This document shows positions 50,443 to 61,549 of a stretch of DNA of 64,000 nucleotides, piece after piece. The stretch is from positions 23,798 through 87,797 of the forward strand of contig WBZZ01004032.1 in NCBI GenBank assembly GCA_019918135.1. Reading direction: 5' to 3'. The notes under the pieces are model-generated. The model searched no databases. It worked only from the letters and a program-made list of their open reading frames with translations, and had not been told where the DNA came from. Each line of letters opens with the position of its first letter. Positions within the stretch are counted from its first letter, which is position 1. The position numbers were made by a program, and so were the translations under genes. Source of the DNA: Paulinella micropora. Taxonomy: Eukaryota > Cercozoa > Imbricatea > Euglyphida > Paulinellidae.

Positions 50443-52567
50443 GTGCGCAGGCAGGACGTGCCTCGTCGGTTGCGGAGCTTGGCCGCCCTGGCTCTCGGCC
50501 CCTTCAGCGAGGATGCCTGGCGCCGGTACCCGCGTGGCACCGGTAGGCAGGGACCAGCGGCTGCCCCGCTGTTGGTGCGGCTGCTCCTGGACGCCAGATA
50601 CCTGCGCTGCCTGGGGCTGGGCTACCGGCTCGACCTCAAGACTACGCCGGAAGACACAGGTACGGGCAGCAGCGGCGGGGGCCGGGGGCCAGGCCCCGCG
50701 CCAGAGAAACCGCTGGCGGCGGCGCGTGGCGGGCCGGGGGGCGGTGGGCGGGAGCGCGGGGTGGAGCGCGGGGCACTCCGGGCGGCGGTGGGCGGGTCGG
50801 GCGGGAGCGCGGGGTGGAAGCCACGCGGGGCCCACCGGGCGGCGGCGGCGCGTGGCGGGCCGGGGGGCGGTGGGCGGCCCGGGGTGGAGCGCGGGGCACT
50901 CCGAGCGGCGGTGGGCGGGTCGGGCGGGAGCGCGGGGTGGAAGCCGCGCGTGGCCCACCGGGCGGCGGCACGGCGGCGCCGGGGGGGCGTGGCCGCAGGG
51001 GCGGTCAGGCCCCGCGCTGGCGGGACGGCGGAGCTAGCGTGGCCCTGGTGCGTCCGGCGGACCTGGCAGGCCTATGAGCTCGCCGTCTCGTTGACCAATG
51101 CAGCGGTGTGCGTCGGCGTCGTGGCGGTTGTCGTGGTTGTGTACAGGAACTGCCCCGAGCCCGGCTGGGTGTCTTCCGTGACAACTTACCTCCGGTCACT
51201 GGCGTCCCCTAGCGAGCCTGCCTACGACCAAGTGCCGCTGTCCTTCGGCAGTCAATCACACTACGGCCCGGGAGAGGAGGCGGTGCGTTCGGCAGGAGGA
51301 TACCTAGATTTGGCAGGCGAACGAATCGCTAGCAATGCCACCGCTAGTGTGTTGGGCACGGCCGTCAGCCTTATTAGCCAGGAGCGGGATCGCGCCTGGC
51401 TGGCCGAGTGGCTAGGCAGCCGCTTGTGGAGCCAGGACATACAGGCTGCTCTAGACTACCTGGGGGCCAGCGCCGAGCCCGCGGACCAGGCCGTCGCGTT
51501 ACTCAGGCGCCTGACTGACCTGGTCACCACCGGCTTCCTGTCGCAGTTCGTGCGGCGCATACAAGAGCGAGACGTCAGGGTCAACACGGGCGAGCTGCAA
51601 GCCCTGCACCGCCGATTGCGAGACGGTCTCACACAGCGCTTGCTAGCACCGTACGGGAGGGAGACTCCTACCGCTCAACAGTGGCTCGACCTGCACGCAG
51701 AGGCCAGGCGAGGGGCAGACGTTGAGCTTGCGCTGTCGCAGGAGCAGGCGACAGAAGCCAGCTTGTGCCTTTTCAACCTAGCGCAGCTGGCGCGGCAGTA
51801 CTGCACTGGTGAAGAAACACACAAGTACTACATGAGGGCAACGATAGAGCGCGCGCAGAGAGAGACGCGGCTCAGGCGTCCCGAGAACAGCGTGATATGG
51901 GCGACCCAGTCTGAGGAGGAGCCCCGGCGGGCGCTACAGGAGGGCGGCCTCCTGGAACAGTATTGGGGGGGCTGGGCCTCCCCCTGACCGTCTCACAATT
52001 TGCGGCTAGTTCCCTCGCGATACAGGATGCGTACAACCGAGCCCTGTCGCCGCGCAACGTGACCGAAACAGATCGTAAAAGCCTGTCGGCACTAGCGGGC
52101 CAGGTCGCGGCCTACCTCCGCTACAGCCTAACGTTGAGGAGCTGGTGGGACCGCTCGGTGCTCCGCTTCGGGCCGCCCAGGCTGTACGACACGGAGACGC
52201 CAGATAACCAGCATGAGTGGCACGTCCTGGCAGAGAGCCAGCTCATATACACCAGCCTCGCCGCCTTTGCACACCACGTGGCCCCTTTGCTAGGGCTCTT
52301 TTTCAGCTCCCGGCTAGTGACACCAGACGACGTGAATGACCTCACCCAGTATGCCCCCAGCGCGGCCGCTGCCCTGCTACGCGCACGGCAAACAGTAGTC
52401 GCCTTTCTCGGTGACGAGGCCAGGGGCCCCGCGCTCTTGTCCGACCTGTACGAGGCCGACCAGAGGCAGGTAGCCAGAGGCAGCCACCCAGTACACGCCG
52501 GCGAGAAGCCGCGGGTGGCCCGGTACCACCGGGAGCTGACAGAGCTGCAGCTGGGCCTGCCGTACCA
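50443..52567 (+). CDS. Single-pass membrane protein with long helical domain, 3' end cut
   Basis: The frame is open from before 50,443 and no good ATG is seen, so the start is uncertain. A short N-terminal domain (RSLAALALGPFSEDAW, LLVRLLLDARYLRCLGLGY) is followed by a Gly/Arg-rich stretch coded by a 125-bp tandem repeat. GT and AG dinucleotides at its edges (50,659 and 50,990) would also allow it to be an intron. A membrane helix (VCVGVVAVVVVVYRNC) precedes a long soluble alpha-helical region (FLSQFVRRIQERDVRVNTG, LCLFNLAQLARQYCTG, AYLRYSLTLRSWWDRSVLRF). The end at 52,567 is the junction with the duplicated capsid block, so the natural C-terminus is missing. No family recognised. The copy seems broken at about one point besides the cut 3' end. 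Confidence 0.5.
50716..50990. repeat. About 125-bp tandem repeat, two copies
   Basis: The unit GCGGCGGCGCGTGGCGGGCC to about the GTGGAAGCC(A/G)CGCG motif occurs at about 50,716-50,840 and again at about 50,847-50,965 with small differences. It lies within the Gly/Arg-rich or intronic part of the membrane-protein gene. Confidence 0.7.
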
Positions 52568-52585
52568 CTACTGCAGACCTGCTTA

Positions 52586-54073
52586 GTGTGTTTGCAGGGT
52601 GTAAAGGGCGCAGACGACCTCGACGGCGCTCGGAAAGAGAAGCTCCTAGAGATCGTGGCGGCCTCGGTGGCGGTGGGCGTCTACATGCGGAAGAGCAACT
52701 ATCGAGTGCCCCCCTTGCTCCGGGACGTGTTGTTCAGGGCCTGGGGGATCCAGCAGGGAGCAGGGGATTGGAACTTCGGTATTAGTAACGCCCTGGGCGA
52801 CGAGGTAGACAGCAAGGATCCTACCTTCGTGGCGCTGTCGCAGCTCCTGTCCCCCAAGGACAACAAACAGGATCTGTCTACCCTCAAGACTCTGGGCCGG
52901 CTCTTCCCCAAAGGTGGTCGTCGTGCCCTGCCAGACGACATCAAGAGGATCCAGTTCCTGCAGAAGATGGACAACTGGGCCCGGGCGCCGAACACGAACC
53001 CGCACGACCGGCTCCAGCGCGAGATCTACTATCGCTTCGCCATCAGCAGCGCGGTGCAGGCGTGGGAGGCGCTGCCGGAAGATCTCCGGGAAGGCGGGAC
53101 CCACAGCGAAACGGGAGACACGTACATGCTCGCGCTGCAAGAGGCTGGCAGGGTCCAGGGCCGCGAGCACAGCCTGGTCCAGGAGGCGATCGTGTCCGCC
53201 GTGGCACAGCAGGGCGCCGAGGGCAGCGACTTCAAGTCCGACAGACCGCAGCCCGCGCCGGTGTTTGCCTGGCTGCAGGCCACGCCCGTAACCCTGTTCT
53301 GCCTCGAGCAGCTGCTAGACATGGACCTGCCCGTGCCGCTAGTGTTTGTGCTCTTTCGGCCCAGGGTGCTGTTCGTGGGCGGCTCGGCGCTGTTTATGCG
53401 CCAGGGCGGCAGCACGTGCAGCGTCGTGTGCAAGGACAGCGAAGTGATTTTCGCCAACGACCCGGACTCGTTCCAGACGGCGGTGCAGGTGCGCTTCAAG
53501 GCCGGCACGGTGGTCACGGACCATCGCACGCTGCGCTTCGCGCCCAACATCGTGTCCGTGAGGTACGAGAGCGGGGGGGGTGTGCGCATCGCGCGGCTGC
53601 AGGCGCACGCCGGGCGCGTGGCCCCCGACGAGTGGGACCTGCTGGCCGTGCCGGTGCCGTACGACTACTCGCCCCCGCACTGGTTCTCGTCCATGACCGG
53701 CACTTTCTCGTCGGGGCTGCTGGGCACCAACACCGCCGACGACCCGTGCGCGGAGATCTTCCAGTACGCGTGCGAGAGGGTCGGCTACGAAGTGGAGGCA
53801 CTCAAGGAGGCACAGACTAGCCTCTTTACCGAGCACGGCCTCCTCAAGCCCAAGGCCCACGAGCAGAGCATCTGCAGCCGGGGGGCGCAGTACACGTACA
53901 GCGTAGCACAGCGCCGCCTGATGGACGAGGTAGGGGGCCGCACGGCGCTGGGCCCGCGGGCGGACCCGCACGCCTTCATGCAGCTCAAGGGCTACGCGGC
54001 GGAATTCGCCGGGCAGGGCATCCAGGGGGCCAACTTCCTCACGCCCCTGCTGGGCGCACAGCCGCGGGACTAG
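52586..54073 (+). CDS. Capsid candidate, C-terminal half, copy 2
   Basis: About 495 codons corresponding to the C-terminal half of the large structural protein at 34.4-37.9 kb (VYMRKSNYRVPPLLRDVLF through GANFLTPLLGAQPRD). The part is open from the junction to its stop codon. It has no N-terminal half and no own promoter, because it begins at the block edge. It is a partial fossil copy. Confidence 0.7.
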   Translation: MCLQGVKGADDLDGARKEKLLEIVAASVAVGVYMRKSNYRVPPLLRDVLFRAWGIQQGAGDWNFGISNALGDEVDSKDPTFVALSQLLSPKDNKQDLSTLKTLGRLFPKGGRRALPDDIKRIQFLQKMDNWARAPNTNPHDRLQREIYYRFAISSAVQAWEALPEDLREGGTHSETGDTYMLALQEAGRVQGREHSLVQEAIVSAVAQQGAEGSDFKSDRPQPAPVFAWLQATPVTLFCLEQLLDMDLPVPLVFVLFRPRVLFVGGSALFMRQGGSTCSVVCKDSEVIFANDPDSFQTAVQVRFKAGTVVTDHRTLRFAPNIVSVRYESGGGVRIARLQAHAGRVAPDEWDLLAVPVPYDYSPPHWFSSMTGTFSSGLLGTNTADDPCAEIFQYACERVGYEVEALKEAQTSLFTEHGLLKPKAHEQSICSRGAQYTYSVAQRRLMDEVGGRTALGPRADPHAFMQLKGYAAEFAGQGIQGANFLTPLLGAQPRD

Positions 54074-54544
54074 GCGCGGCCGGCCGGAGCCCGCTTCTTT
54101 TTTTCTCTCCCCTTTCCGTCCTCTCCCGGGCCGGCCGGCCGGCCCCGTGGCCGGTGGCGCCCCCGCCAGGCCCCCCGGGGACAGCAAGCGCGTTTCTTTT
54201 TCTGGGCTGCTTATTAAAAATTACCTGGACCAACCGCTACTAACACAGCAACACACCCTCTCCCCCTTTGGCCCCACCCACTCTCACACACACACAACCC
54301 CTGTGGCCCCCAAGCCCGGCCCGCAGCGCCAGGCCCCCCTCCCGGATCTAGACGACGCCAGCACGGGCGGTGCTGCGCAGGAAGAGGCAGGCGCAGTCTC
54401 CCTTCCCTCGCCCTCCCTCTGTCCCCCCCCTTCTTCCCTGCAGCAGGTGCCTCGACCAGGAAGGGGAGCACGGAGGGGAGGCGGGTGCTCCCCCCGGGCC
54501 GTGACCGGCTCACAGCTGGCCCTGCTTAGGCTAAAGCCTACAGC
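54074..54544 (+). other. Spacer, copy of 37,909-38,379
   Basis: Same T-rich tract and TTATTAAAAATT island as the first copy. No gene. Confidence 0.5.
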
Positions 54545-56612
54545 ATGCTAAGGTGGCAGTCACAGTCTCTGGCTGAATACAAAGAATACGAAGCGAGTTT
54601 CGAGGGGCTAGGCCAGCCAGAGAGGCTCGCCCTGGTGCCGGGTTTGTTTACTGTCGCAGGGGAAGCCCTAAGCGCGGGGGAGTGCCGGGGCGCCGAAAGC
54701 TTGTCCCAGCTTGGCCAGAGCGATCTGAGTAAGGTCCGCGTACAGAGTCCGGTTGCCAAGCTCTATACTGCGCTGGCGTGCTGGGATAAGCTAGGCTTGT
54801 CTGATTCCTTACGAGAGGCAGGGATCACCCAAGAAATATGTCGCAGTGCAGTCAAGGCGTCCAAAAAAAATCTATTCCGTCGTGACGAGTACCTGTTAAA
54901 AGAGTCACTAGGCCCCTTGCACAGGCCCACGCCCGTACTACTGCGTTTCGGCTTGTTGGGGCTGGCGCGGGCCGTCCCAGGTGTTGACATCGACGAGGGT
55001 GCCTTGTCGGTGGTGCAGTTGGTACGTGACGCGGGCAGTGCCGAGGACTTCTGGCTGCACAACCTGCAACAACACACACCCAGAATTCAGAAAACATTCC
55101 AGGCACTGTACCAAGGGTTCAAGGACAAAAAGAAAAGCGCGCCGGTCCACCTAGATGATCTGCACACGGACTTTAGCCGGAGTCCGGCTAAAACGTGGTC
55201 CTTGCTGGGCGCCTTTCTTTGCTGGCCGGCCTTTTGGGACCGGCTACTGCAGGGGCTTATCACCGAAGATGGCCTCAAACGACCAGCGGCCTTGGCCAAG
55301 GCCAGAGACATGAAGGCCGAGATAATTGCCTACGTTATTCTCTGGTTCCTGGAACAACGAGGTGCTACACCCGAGCCCCGGGCGCTCTCGCCCCCCTGGC
55401 CGGGCGCTGCTGCCGCAGGGCCCCGGGCGCTGCCGCCTCCCTGGCAGGACGCGGACCTCACGGCGCCCTCGTCTCCGCCCCCTTGGCCGGCCGAGCACAG
55501 GGCAGTGAGGGAGGCGGTGGCGCCACCCGCGCTTTCTCCGCCCTCAGTCCCTGCCCCGCCAACGCGGCCGGGGCTGCGCCCCTCGCCCCCCAGCGCCACC
55601 GCCCGGCCTATCACCAGGCCGCCAGCGCCGGCGGCCGGGCGCCTGGCCCGGCCCCCACCCTCTCCTCTGCGAAGTTACTGGCTGCGGCGCGCGGGGCAGG
55701 TACAACAGGCCGCGCTGGTGGAGCGGCCGGCCGGGGCCGGCAGGGCGCCGTCCGGCCGGACGGCTCCTGCGCCGGTGGAGCGATCGGCCGGTGGGGGGCT
55801 GCCCGTCCGCGGGACTCCCGCGCCAGCGGAGCGGCCGGCGGCGGCCGGCGGGGCGCCGCCCGCGCCGGTGGAGCGACCGGCCGCCCCCCTGCGTGGCGGT
55901 CGCGTGGCGGAGGGCTAGACCGGGGCGGGCCCGCGCGAGGTAGGGGGCAGCGGCGCGCCCGCGGTGTCAGCCTCCTCGTCAAACGGGGGCAATCTCGTGT
56001 GGCTGCCCGGCCTAGAAGAGGCGGTGGCCCAGCGAGACAACGGACGACGCCTGTCGGCCGGCAGCCAAGGCCGACGGGGGCCCCCGCCTGTGCCGCCCCG
56101 CCCAGCGCCCGTGCCGGGCCTCCGCGCCCCGGCCCCCCCCTGCAGCCAGGACCCACCGCCCACCCTCGACTCCTCCGCCCGCGTCCTTGCCGAGCTCCGC
56201 CCCCCGCGCCCCGGCGCCCGCCCCCGCGCGCCAGCCCCCCCCTGCAGCCAGGACCCACCGCCCACCCTCGACTCCTCCGCCCGCGTCCGTGCTGAGCTCC
56301 GCCTCCTGCACCCCGGCACCGGCGGGGGGTAGCAGTGCGGCCGGCCCAGGTGCCCCCGGCAGCGTGCTTCTGCACTCTCCGGCAACCAAGGCGCGCGGCC
56401 GACCGCAGGGCCCGCCGCCTCCTGCGGTCTTGGCTGGAGCAGTGAGGGGGGGGCTGCCTCCGGCGCCCAAACCCGACGCGCCAGTGTACCAACTGCCTGG
56501 CGTGAGAATGGAAAAGGGAGAAGTGGACGCCCTGCGGCTGGACGTCCACAAGGCCGCAGTAAGGTCGCGCACAATTCTGCGTAACCCGTTCCGACGTTCC
56601 GCACAGGATTAA
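54545..56612 (+). CDS. Scaffold-like helical/Pro-rich protein, copy 2
   Basis: Begins with MLRWQSQSLAEYKEYEASF at 54,545. The helical head, Pro/Ala-rich linker and conserved tail (VYQLPGVRMEKGEVDAL ... NPFRRSAQD) match the gene at 38.38 kb. The tandem repeat in the linker is about 20 bp shorter here. The tail is preserved in both copies while the linker drifts, which supports a function for the tail. It appears broken at about two points. Confidence 0.5.
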
Positions 56613-56689
56613 AGTTCTACTTCGTCAGGGTCTAACATACTAAGGTTAGGGTCAGGCGGGCCGCGGCGCCCGCTTCTTCTTCCTGCCGG

Positions 56690-57650
56690 GTGGCAGCCGA
56701 GGCCCGGTCCTTCTGGCCGGGTGGCAGCCGGGGCCCGGTCCTTCTGGCCGGGTGGCAGCCGGGGCCCTGTCCTTCCGGTCAGGTGGCAGCCGCCCCCCCG
56801 GTCCTTCCGGTCGGGGTGGCTCCTTGCTATATACCTTAGGCCGGATTGGTCGGCTGCCTTTTTCTCCTCCCTTCTCCCTTCTCCCCTCTCCCCTCCCCCC
56901 TCTCCCCTCTCCCTTCCCTTCCCTTCCCCTCCCGCGGCCCAACATTGTGCAGGCCCCCCCCGGCTTGGCTGTCCAGTATGGCTGTAGGCGGGTGGTGCCA
57001 CCGGTCGCTTTCTGTAGTGACCGCAGAACCTGAGGAAATTCCCGTGCCAGCTAGACAAGAAAATTCTGTCATCTTAAGTGCCCTAGTAGTGAGAATCGCA
57101 CTTGTGGGTGGAGGAGCGCGCGCTCGCGCGTCGGCCAGGGTATCAGATGCCCCCCACGGTACAAAACGGCATCGGGGGGCAATCCCACCTACCGACAACA
57201 TATAGGTAAAAATTCCCTTATTTCCTTCTTTTACCCGTATATAGCGGTCTTTTCTCGGGGGCACAGGTTTTATTTTCTTGGACGAGTCAGGAAATTTCTC
57301 CTGGTTATACGGTCGGTGCCCAGAGCCGCCGGTGGCACCGACCGCCGGGCCACCATATTGGCCAGCCAAGCCGGGGGGGGGCTGCACAATGTTGGGCCGC
57401 GGGGAGGGGGGGGAGAAGGGAGAAGGGAGAAGGGAGAGGGGAGAGGGGAGGGGGGGGGTTGGGGGAAAAAGGCAGCCGAGCCATCCGGCCTAAGGTGTAC
57501 AACAGGGAGCCACCCGACCGGAAAGGCCGGATCCTTTCTGCCACCCGACCAGGCCAGCAGTGTTTTTCTTGCCACCCGACCGGAAGAGTCAGGCCTCTCT
57601 CGCCACCCGGCCAGAAAAGAGGGGTTTTTCCTGCCACCCGACCAGGCCCG
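56690..57650. repeat. Large imperfect palindrome, copy 2
   Basis: Same arms, iteron-like GGGTGGC units and purine/pyrimidine runs as at 40.54-41.60 kb, with centre near 57,166. About 110 bp immediately right of the AT-rich core are absent, so this copy is less symmetric. The GGTAAAA...TTTTACC core itself is retained. Confidence 0.75.
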
Positions 57651-58066
57651 CAGGGTTTTTCCTGCTATCGCCCTGCCGATCCAAGGGCCCGGCCTGTCCT
57701 GCCACTCCTTTGGGCCGGGCGGAGCAGACCCCCGTGCCACCGCCCGGTCGTGGTACCAGGCTAGCTACACTCACCCGCTTCCGTACGGGCTCCTACGGGC
57801 TCCTACGGGCTCCTACGGGCTGCCGGGCGGGGAGGGGGGGGGGGGCGGCCACGGCGTGCCCCCGGTGGCCGGGAGTGGGCAAGGGGGCGGCGGCGCCCTC
57901 CCCACGCACAGCCTGCGGCCTGCCCACGGGCCTGCCCACGGGCGTGCGGCAGGGGCGTGCGGCAGGGGCGTGCGTGGGGAGGGCGTGCCGCTCCTTCCCC
58001 GCGCTCCGCGAGACACTGGCCGGCGTGTGTTCCGGCAGACACGGCAAAAGCCAGTGCAACCTGTCC
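57651..58066 (+). other. Lead-in to acidic protein gene, copy 2
   Basis: Copy of 41,601-42,007, with the CTCCTACGGG units and one extra CGTGCGGCAGGGG-type unit near 57,945-57,970. Confidence 0.4.
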
Positions 58067-58893
58067 ATGCCCCGGCACGGGCCCGCTGACGAGTACGCCG
58101 AGGTCTTCCGTGCTTGGCAGGGCTGTGCCTCGGCCGGCCACTACGTGCTGCGCGAGGTGTTACTGACCCTGGACGGCGGCCGGGCGCCGGCCGACGCAGG
58201 CCTAGCCGTGCTAGGGTCCGAGTACTTCGAACTCCTGCCAGACGCGGACGCCGCCGTGGCCGCCTGGTGCGAAGCCGAGTACGAGTGTACCCTGCCGGCC
58301 TGCTGTGACGTCCGTGACCCCGAGTACCGTAATGAGGCCCGGGCACAGGAGGACGAGCCAGACGACGAGGACGACGAACAGAACGAGGACGACGAAGTGG
58401 ACGAGGACGACGAGCCAGACGACGAGCCAGACGAACAGGACGAGCCGGACGGAGCGGACACAGACGACGACGGGGAGGAGGAGGCCGCGCGCGAACTCGC
58501 CGCGCGCCTGCCGTCCTGCCTCAGTCGCTACGACCTCACCGAGGCCCACCGCGGGCACTGCCTGTGCGGCAAGCCCGTCAACAGCCTGCACGTGGTCCGG
58601 CACGTCGGCACGCAGGAGTCTTCTTTGTGGGCAGCCGCTGCGCGCGCTTGTTCCGGGCGGCACCCGCTACCCGGACGGGCCGCCCCAAGCGCAAGTGCAC
58701 GCAGAAGCCCGTGGCGGCGCCGGCCAGGCGCGTGCGGGCCCGTCGCAGCGCACGGCCGGCGCCCGCCGCCGCACGACCAACAGCCCCGGCGCCGGCCGGC
58801 GGTGCACCGGACACCACGCCAGACTTTGCGCGCCGCGTGCTGCTCGAGGTGGGGCTGGCCTTGGTCGGGCTCGCCCAACGCGCCGCGACCTGA
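58067..58893 (+). CDS. Acidic Cys-motif protein, copy 2
   Basis: Same gene as 42,008-42,834: folded N-terminus, Asp/Glu run, HCLCGKPVNS motif and basic Ala/Pro-rich end. Only a few differences are seen by eye. It appears broken at about one point, as in the first copy, so that state is likely older than the duplication. Confidence 0.5.
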
Positions 58894-59056
58894 CACCGGG
58901 GCACGGAACGGAGAGCAGAGACGGGGCAGAGAGCCCGGGCACACAATACAAACTAGCAGGTTATGCTTTTTTTAGTACTGGGGGGCCCAGGTAGCGGTCA
59001 CGCGCGGGGCAGAGAGTCCCCCCCCACCGGCTACTCTTTTCCGGCCGGGGGCCACA

Positions 59057-59865
59057 CTAGCAGTCACCGCCGTGGTGTGCGGCCGCCAGCTCGCGCTCGT
59101 GCCAGACGCCCAGGAGGCCGGACCACCGCACGCCGCCGGGCGCCAGGACTAGGGGCCCCAGCAGGTCGTCCACGACCGACACCGCGGCTTCGGCGTCCTC
59201 ATCGGCGCAGTAGTCGCTGAGCGAGCCGTCGTCGCCGTCCTCCTGCTGGTAGATGATGTTGATCTGGCCCGCGGCGTCGGCGATGGCCCAGATGAACACC
59301 GAGGACAGGCACACGGCCGGCACGGAGTAGTAGCCAGAGCACGACGGGATCAGCGCGATGGGTAGGTACAGCGTCCAGATCCAAACCGCCGTGTACGCGA
59401 ACAACTGGATCGCGCGCGAGATTTTCCTGGTCGAGTGGACCGACACCGTGATCACCTGCTGCTCCAGGCGCTCGACACAGGCCTTGACACGCCAGTTCAG
59501 GCCCGCGCGCACGTGTGGCTCCGCGAGGCTGATGCACCCGTACAGCACGGACACGTAACTGAGCAGCCAAGAGAATTCGTCCCGGTGCACGGCGCCCACG
59601 GAGGCCGCCTCGCCCGGGCGCCGCAGCAGGGGCGCTCGCTCCGAGCCCGCGCCCCGCGCCGAGTTAGGCTCGAGCCCGTAGAATGCCTGCACGGCCGGGG
59701 CTACGCGCGCTGGGGAGTACCGGCCCCCGTGGTGCAGGCGGTGCGCGCGGCTGAATTGGGGGCCCTGGATTTCCCCGGGCAGCCCCGCCTTGAGGTGCCG
59801 GGCGGTGTGTTGGCTGCAGCCCCGTGCCGAGCGGCCGCGCGCGATGGCTAGGTGCAGCCGGGGGA
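59057..59865 (-). pseudogene. Bestrophin-like channel, C-terminal part only
   Basis: Carries the second membrane pair and the acidic tail of the gene at 42,999-44,249. The first membrane pair and start are missing because the duplicated block ends at 59,865. No promoter is left. Confidence 0.75.
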
Positions 59866-60076
59866 CGGTCAGGCCCCGCGCTGGCGGGACGGCGGAGCTA
59901 GCGTGGCCCTGGTGCGTCCGGCGGACCTGGCAGGCCTATGAGCTCGCCGTCTCGTTGACCAATGCAACGGTGTGCGTCGGCGTCGTGGCGGTTGTCGTGG
60001 TTGTGTACAGGAACTGCCCCGAGCCCGGCTGGGTGTCTTCCGTGACAACTTACCTCCGGTCACTGGCGTCCCCTAG
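59866..60076 (+). repeat. 210-bp copy of 51,003-51,211
   Basis: A short piece of the membrane-protein gene, including its transmembrane helix code, lies between the 7.3-kb block and the HNH/unknown-gene block. Both edges show only a few shared bases (GGGG, AGCT). It looks like a template-switch patch. Confidence 0.85.
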
Positions 60077-61317
60077 CTGTCGGCCCCCGTGGATTGTGCG
60101 ACGGTGGCCACCCTCCTTGACGTCCTGGCCCGCCTGCCCCCGCCCAAGCAGAAGTGGAGCCCCCGCGCTGCTGCTGCCCCGGGGGGCGCCGGTCCCACGT
60201 GGCGGGAGGCGGAGCGGTCCCACGTGGCGGGAGGCGGAGCTGGCTAGCCAGGTACGGCGGCGCCGGGGGGGCTACTACTGTGCGGCCGACGCGGTGTGCG
60301 TGGCGGCGGGCCTGGCCCCGGGGGAGGCGGCGCGGCTGTACTGGCTAGTGAAGCAGGCCCACGCCAGCCCCGCCCTGCTGGCGAGGGCCCGGCCGCTGGC
60401 CTTCGCCGGCCAGCCCAGCACCTACGTCGACTGCTACGCCTGGGCGGACCTAGTCCAGGTCCTGCGGCTGGCACTCGCCCTCACCGCGCCCGCCGCACCC
60501 GCGCCCCAGGCGCCGCCGGCGGCGGAGGCGGTGTCCCCGGGCCGGGCGTCGCCCCAGGCGGCCCCGGCGGCCCCGCCGCCAGGAGCACCCCCGGCGGTAG
60601 AAGAGGAGGTCGGTGGTGGAGCTGCGCGCTACCCTACGGGTCCTGCGCGCCAAGTACTCGCCGGCGGAGGTCGAGACCAGGCCCGTGTACCTTGGCTTTA
60701 TTCCAGACTTGGCGAATATACCTCAGGCCCTGAGCCGCGCCCAGGCCCGGAGGTGGGTCCTAGCCAACCGCGCCCATGCCAGCCTGCGGGCCTACTTCGA
60801 CGACCAAGGTCTTCCCCCCTTCCTCTGGGTGCAGGTGTGTGTGTGCGTGTGTGTGTGTGCGTGTGTGTGTGCAGCTCCGCCCCTCCCGGGGCGGGGGGGG
60901 AGGAGGCAGGGGGGGGCTATTACCCAGGGGTTGTGCTGCTAACTACACACCCCCGGCACTCTCCCGCCCGGGCGCGGTCGGTGCTGTGCAGGCCGGCGGC
61001 GCGTCCCCTTCCACCTGGACCACATCGTGCCCAGCCGTCTCGGGGGCTTCGACCATCCGCGCAACTACGCCATCATGCCCGAGATCTTCAACCAGCGCTT
61101 CGGCTCTTGGTTCATGCCGGCCAAAACACAGTACCTAGGTCCGCCCCCCCCCCCTTCTTTCCTGCCTCGTATCCCTGTCTCTGACCCACGGCCTGGCGGC
61201 CGCGCTGTGTCCTGAGCAGGTTCCGCCGCCACTAGGCAGGCGCTGCGGTTCGCCGCCTACGTGCGTCAGAAGAGCCTGCAGGAGCTAGACCTGACGGATC
61301 TGCCCCTGCTGGCTTAG
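60077..61317 (+). pseudogene. HNH endonuclease gene, copy 3, 5' end missing
   Basis: Starts inside the end of the first DNA-binding-like repeat and continues through the second repeat, linker, GT-repeat intron candidate (about 60,834-60,990) and the DHIVPSRLGGFDHPRNY core to the stop at 61,315. The start codon and first module were lost at the block junction. Confidence 0.65.
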
Positions 61318-61549
61318 CGGGGCCACGCGGGGGGGGGCGGTCGTGCTTGTCCAGCGCGCCCTGCAGGTACAAAGATGAGTGACGACTCCGAGAGGGGTCG
61401 CTCCGGCGGCCACAGGTCGGCAAAATGGGGCATGTCAGCTGTCGACGCGGCCCGGACCCCACGCGTCCACGCCCGGTGATCGTGCTCGTAATCGGCCCGC
61501 TGTACTGCGTCGCCTATAATTGTCAAATGCGTCCTGCTCTGCCGCCGCC

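Larger units (their letters stand above)
52568..59865. repeat. 7.3-kb duplicated block, copy 2
   Basis: Collinear with 36,402-43,806 and slightly shorter, mainly because about 110 bp are absent near the centre of the palindrome. Its left edge shares CTACTGCAGACCTGCTTAG with copy 1 inside the end of the membrane-protein gene; its right edge shares only a few G-rich bases with the next segment. Confidence 0.9.
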
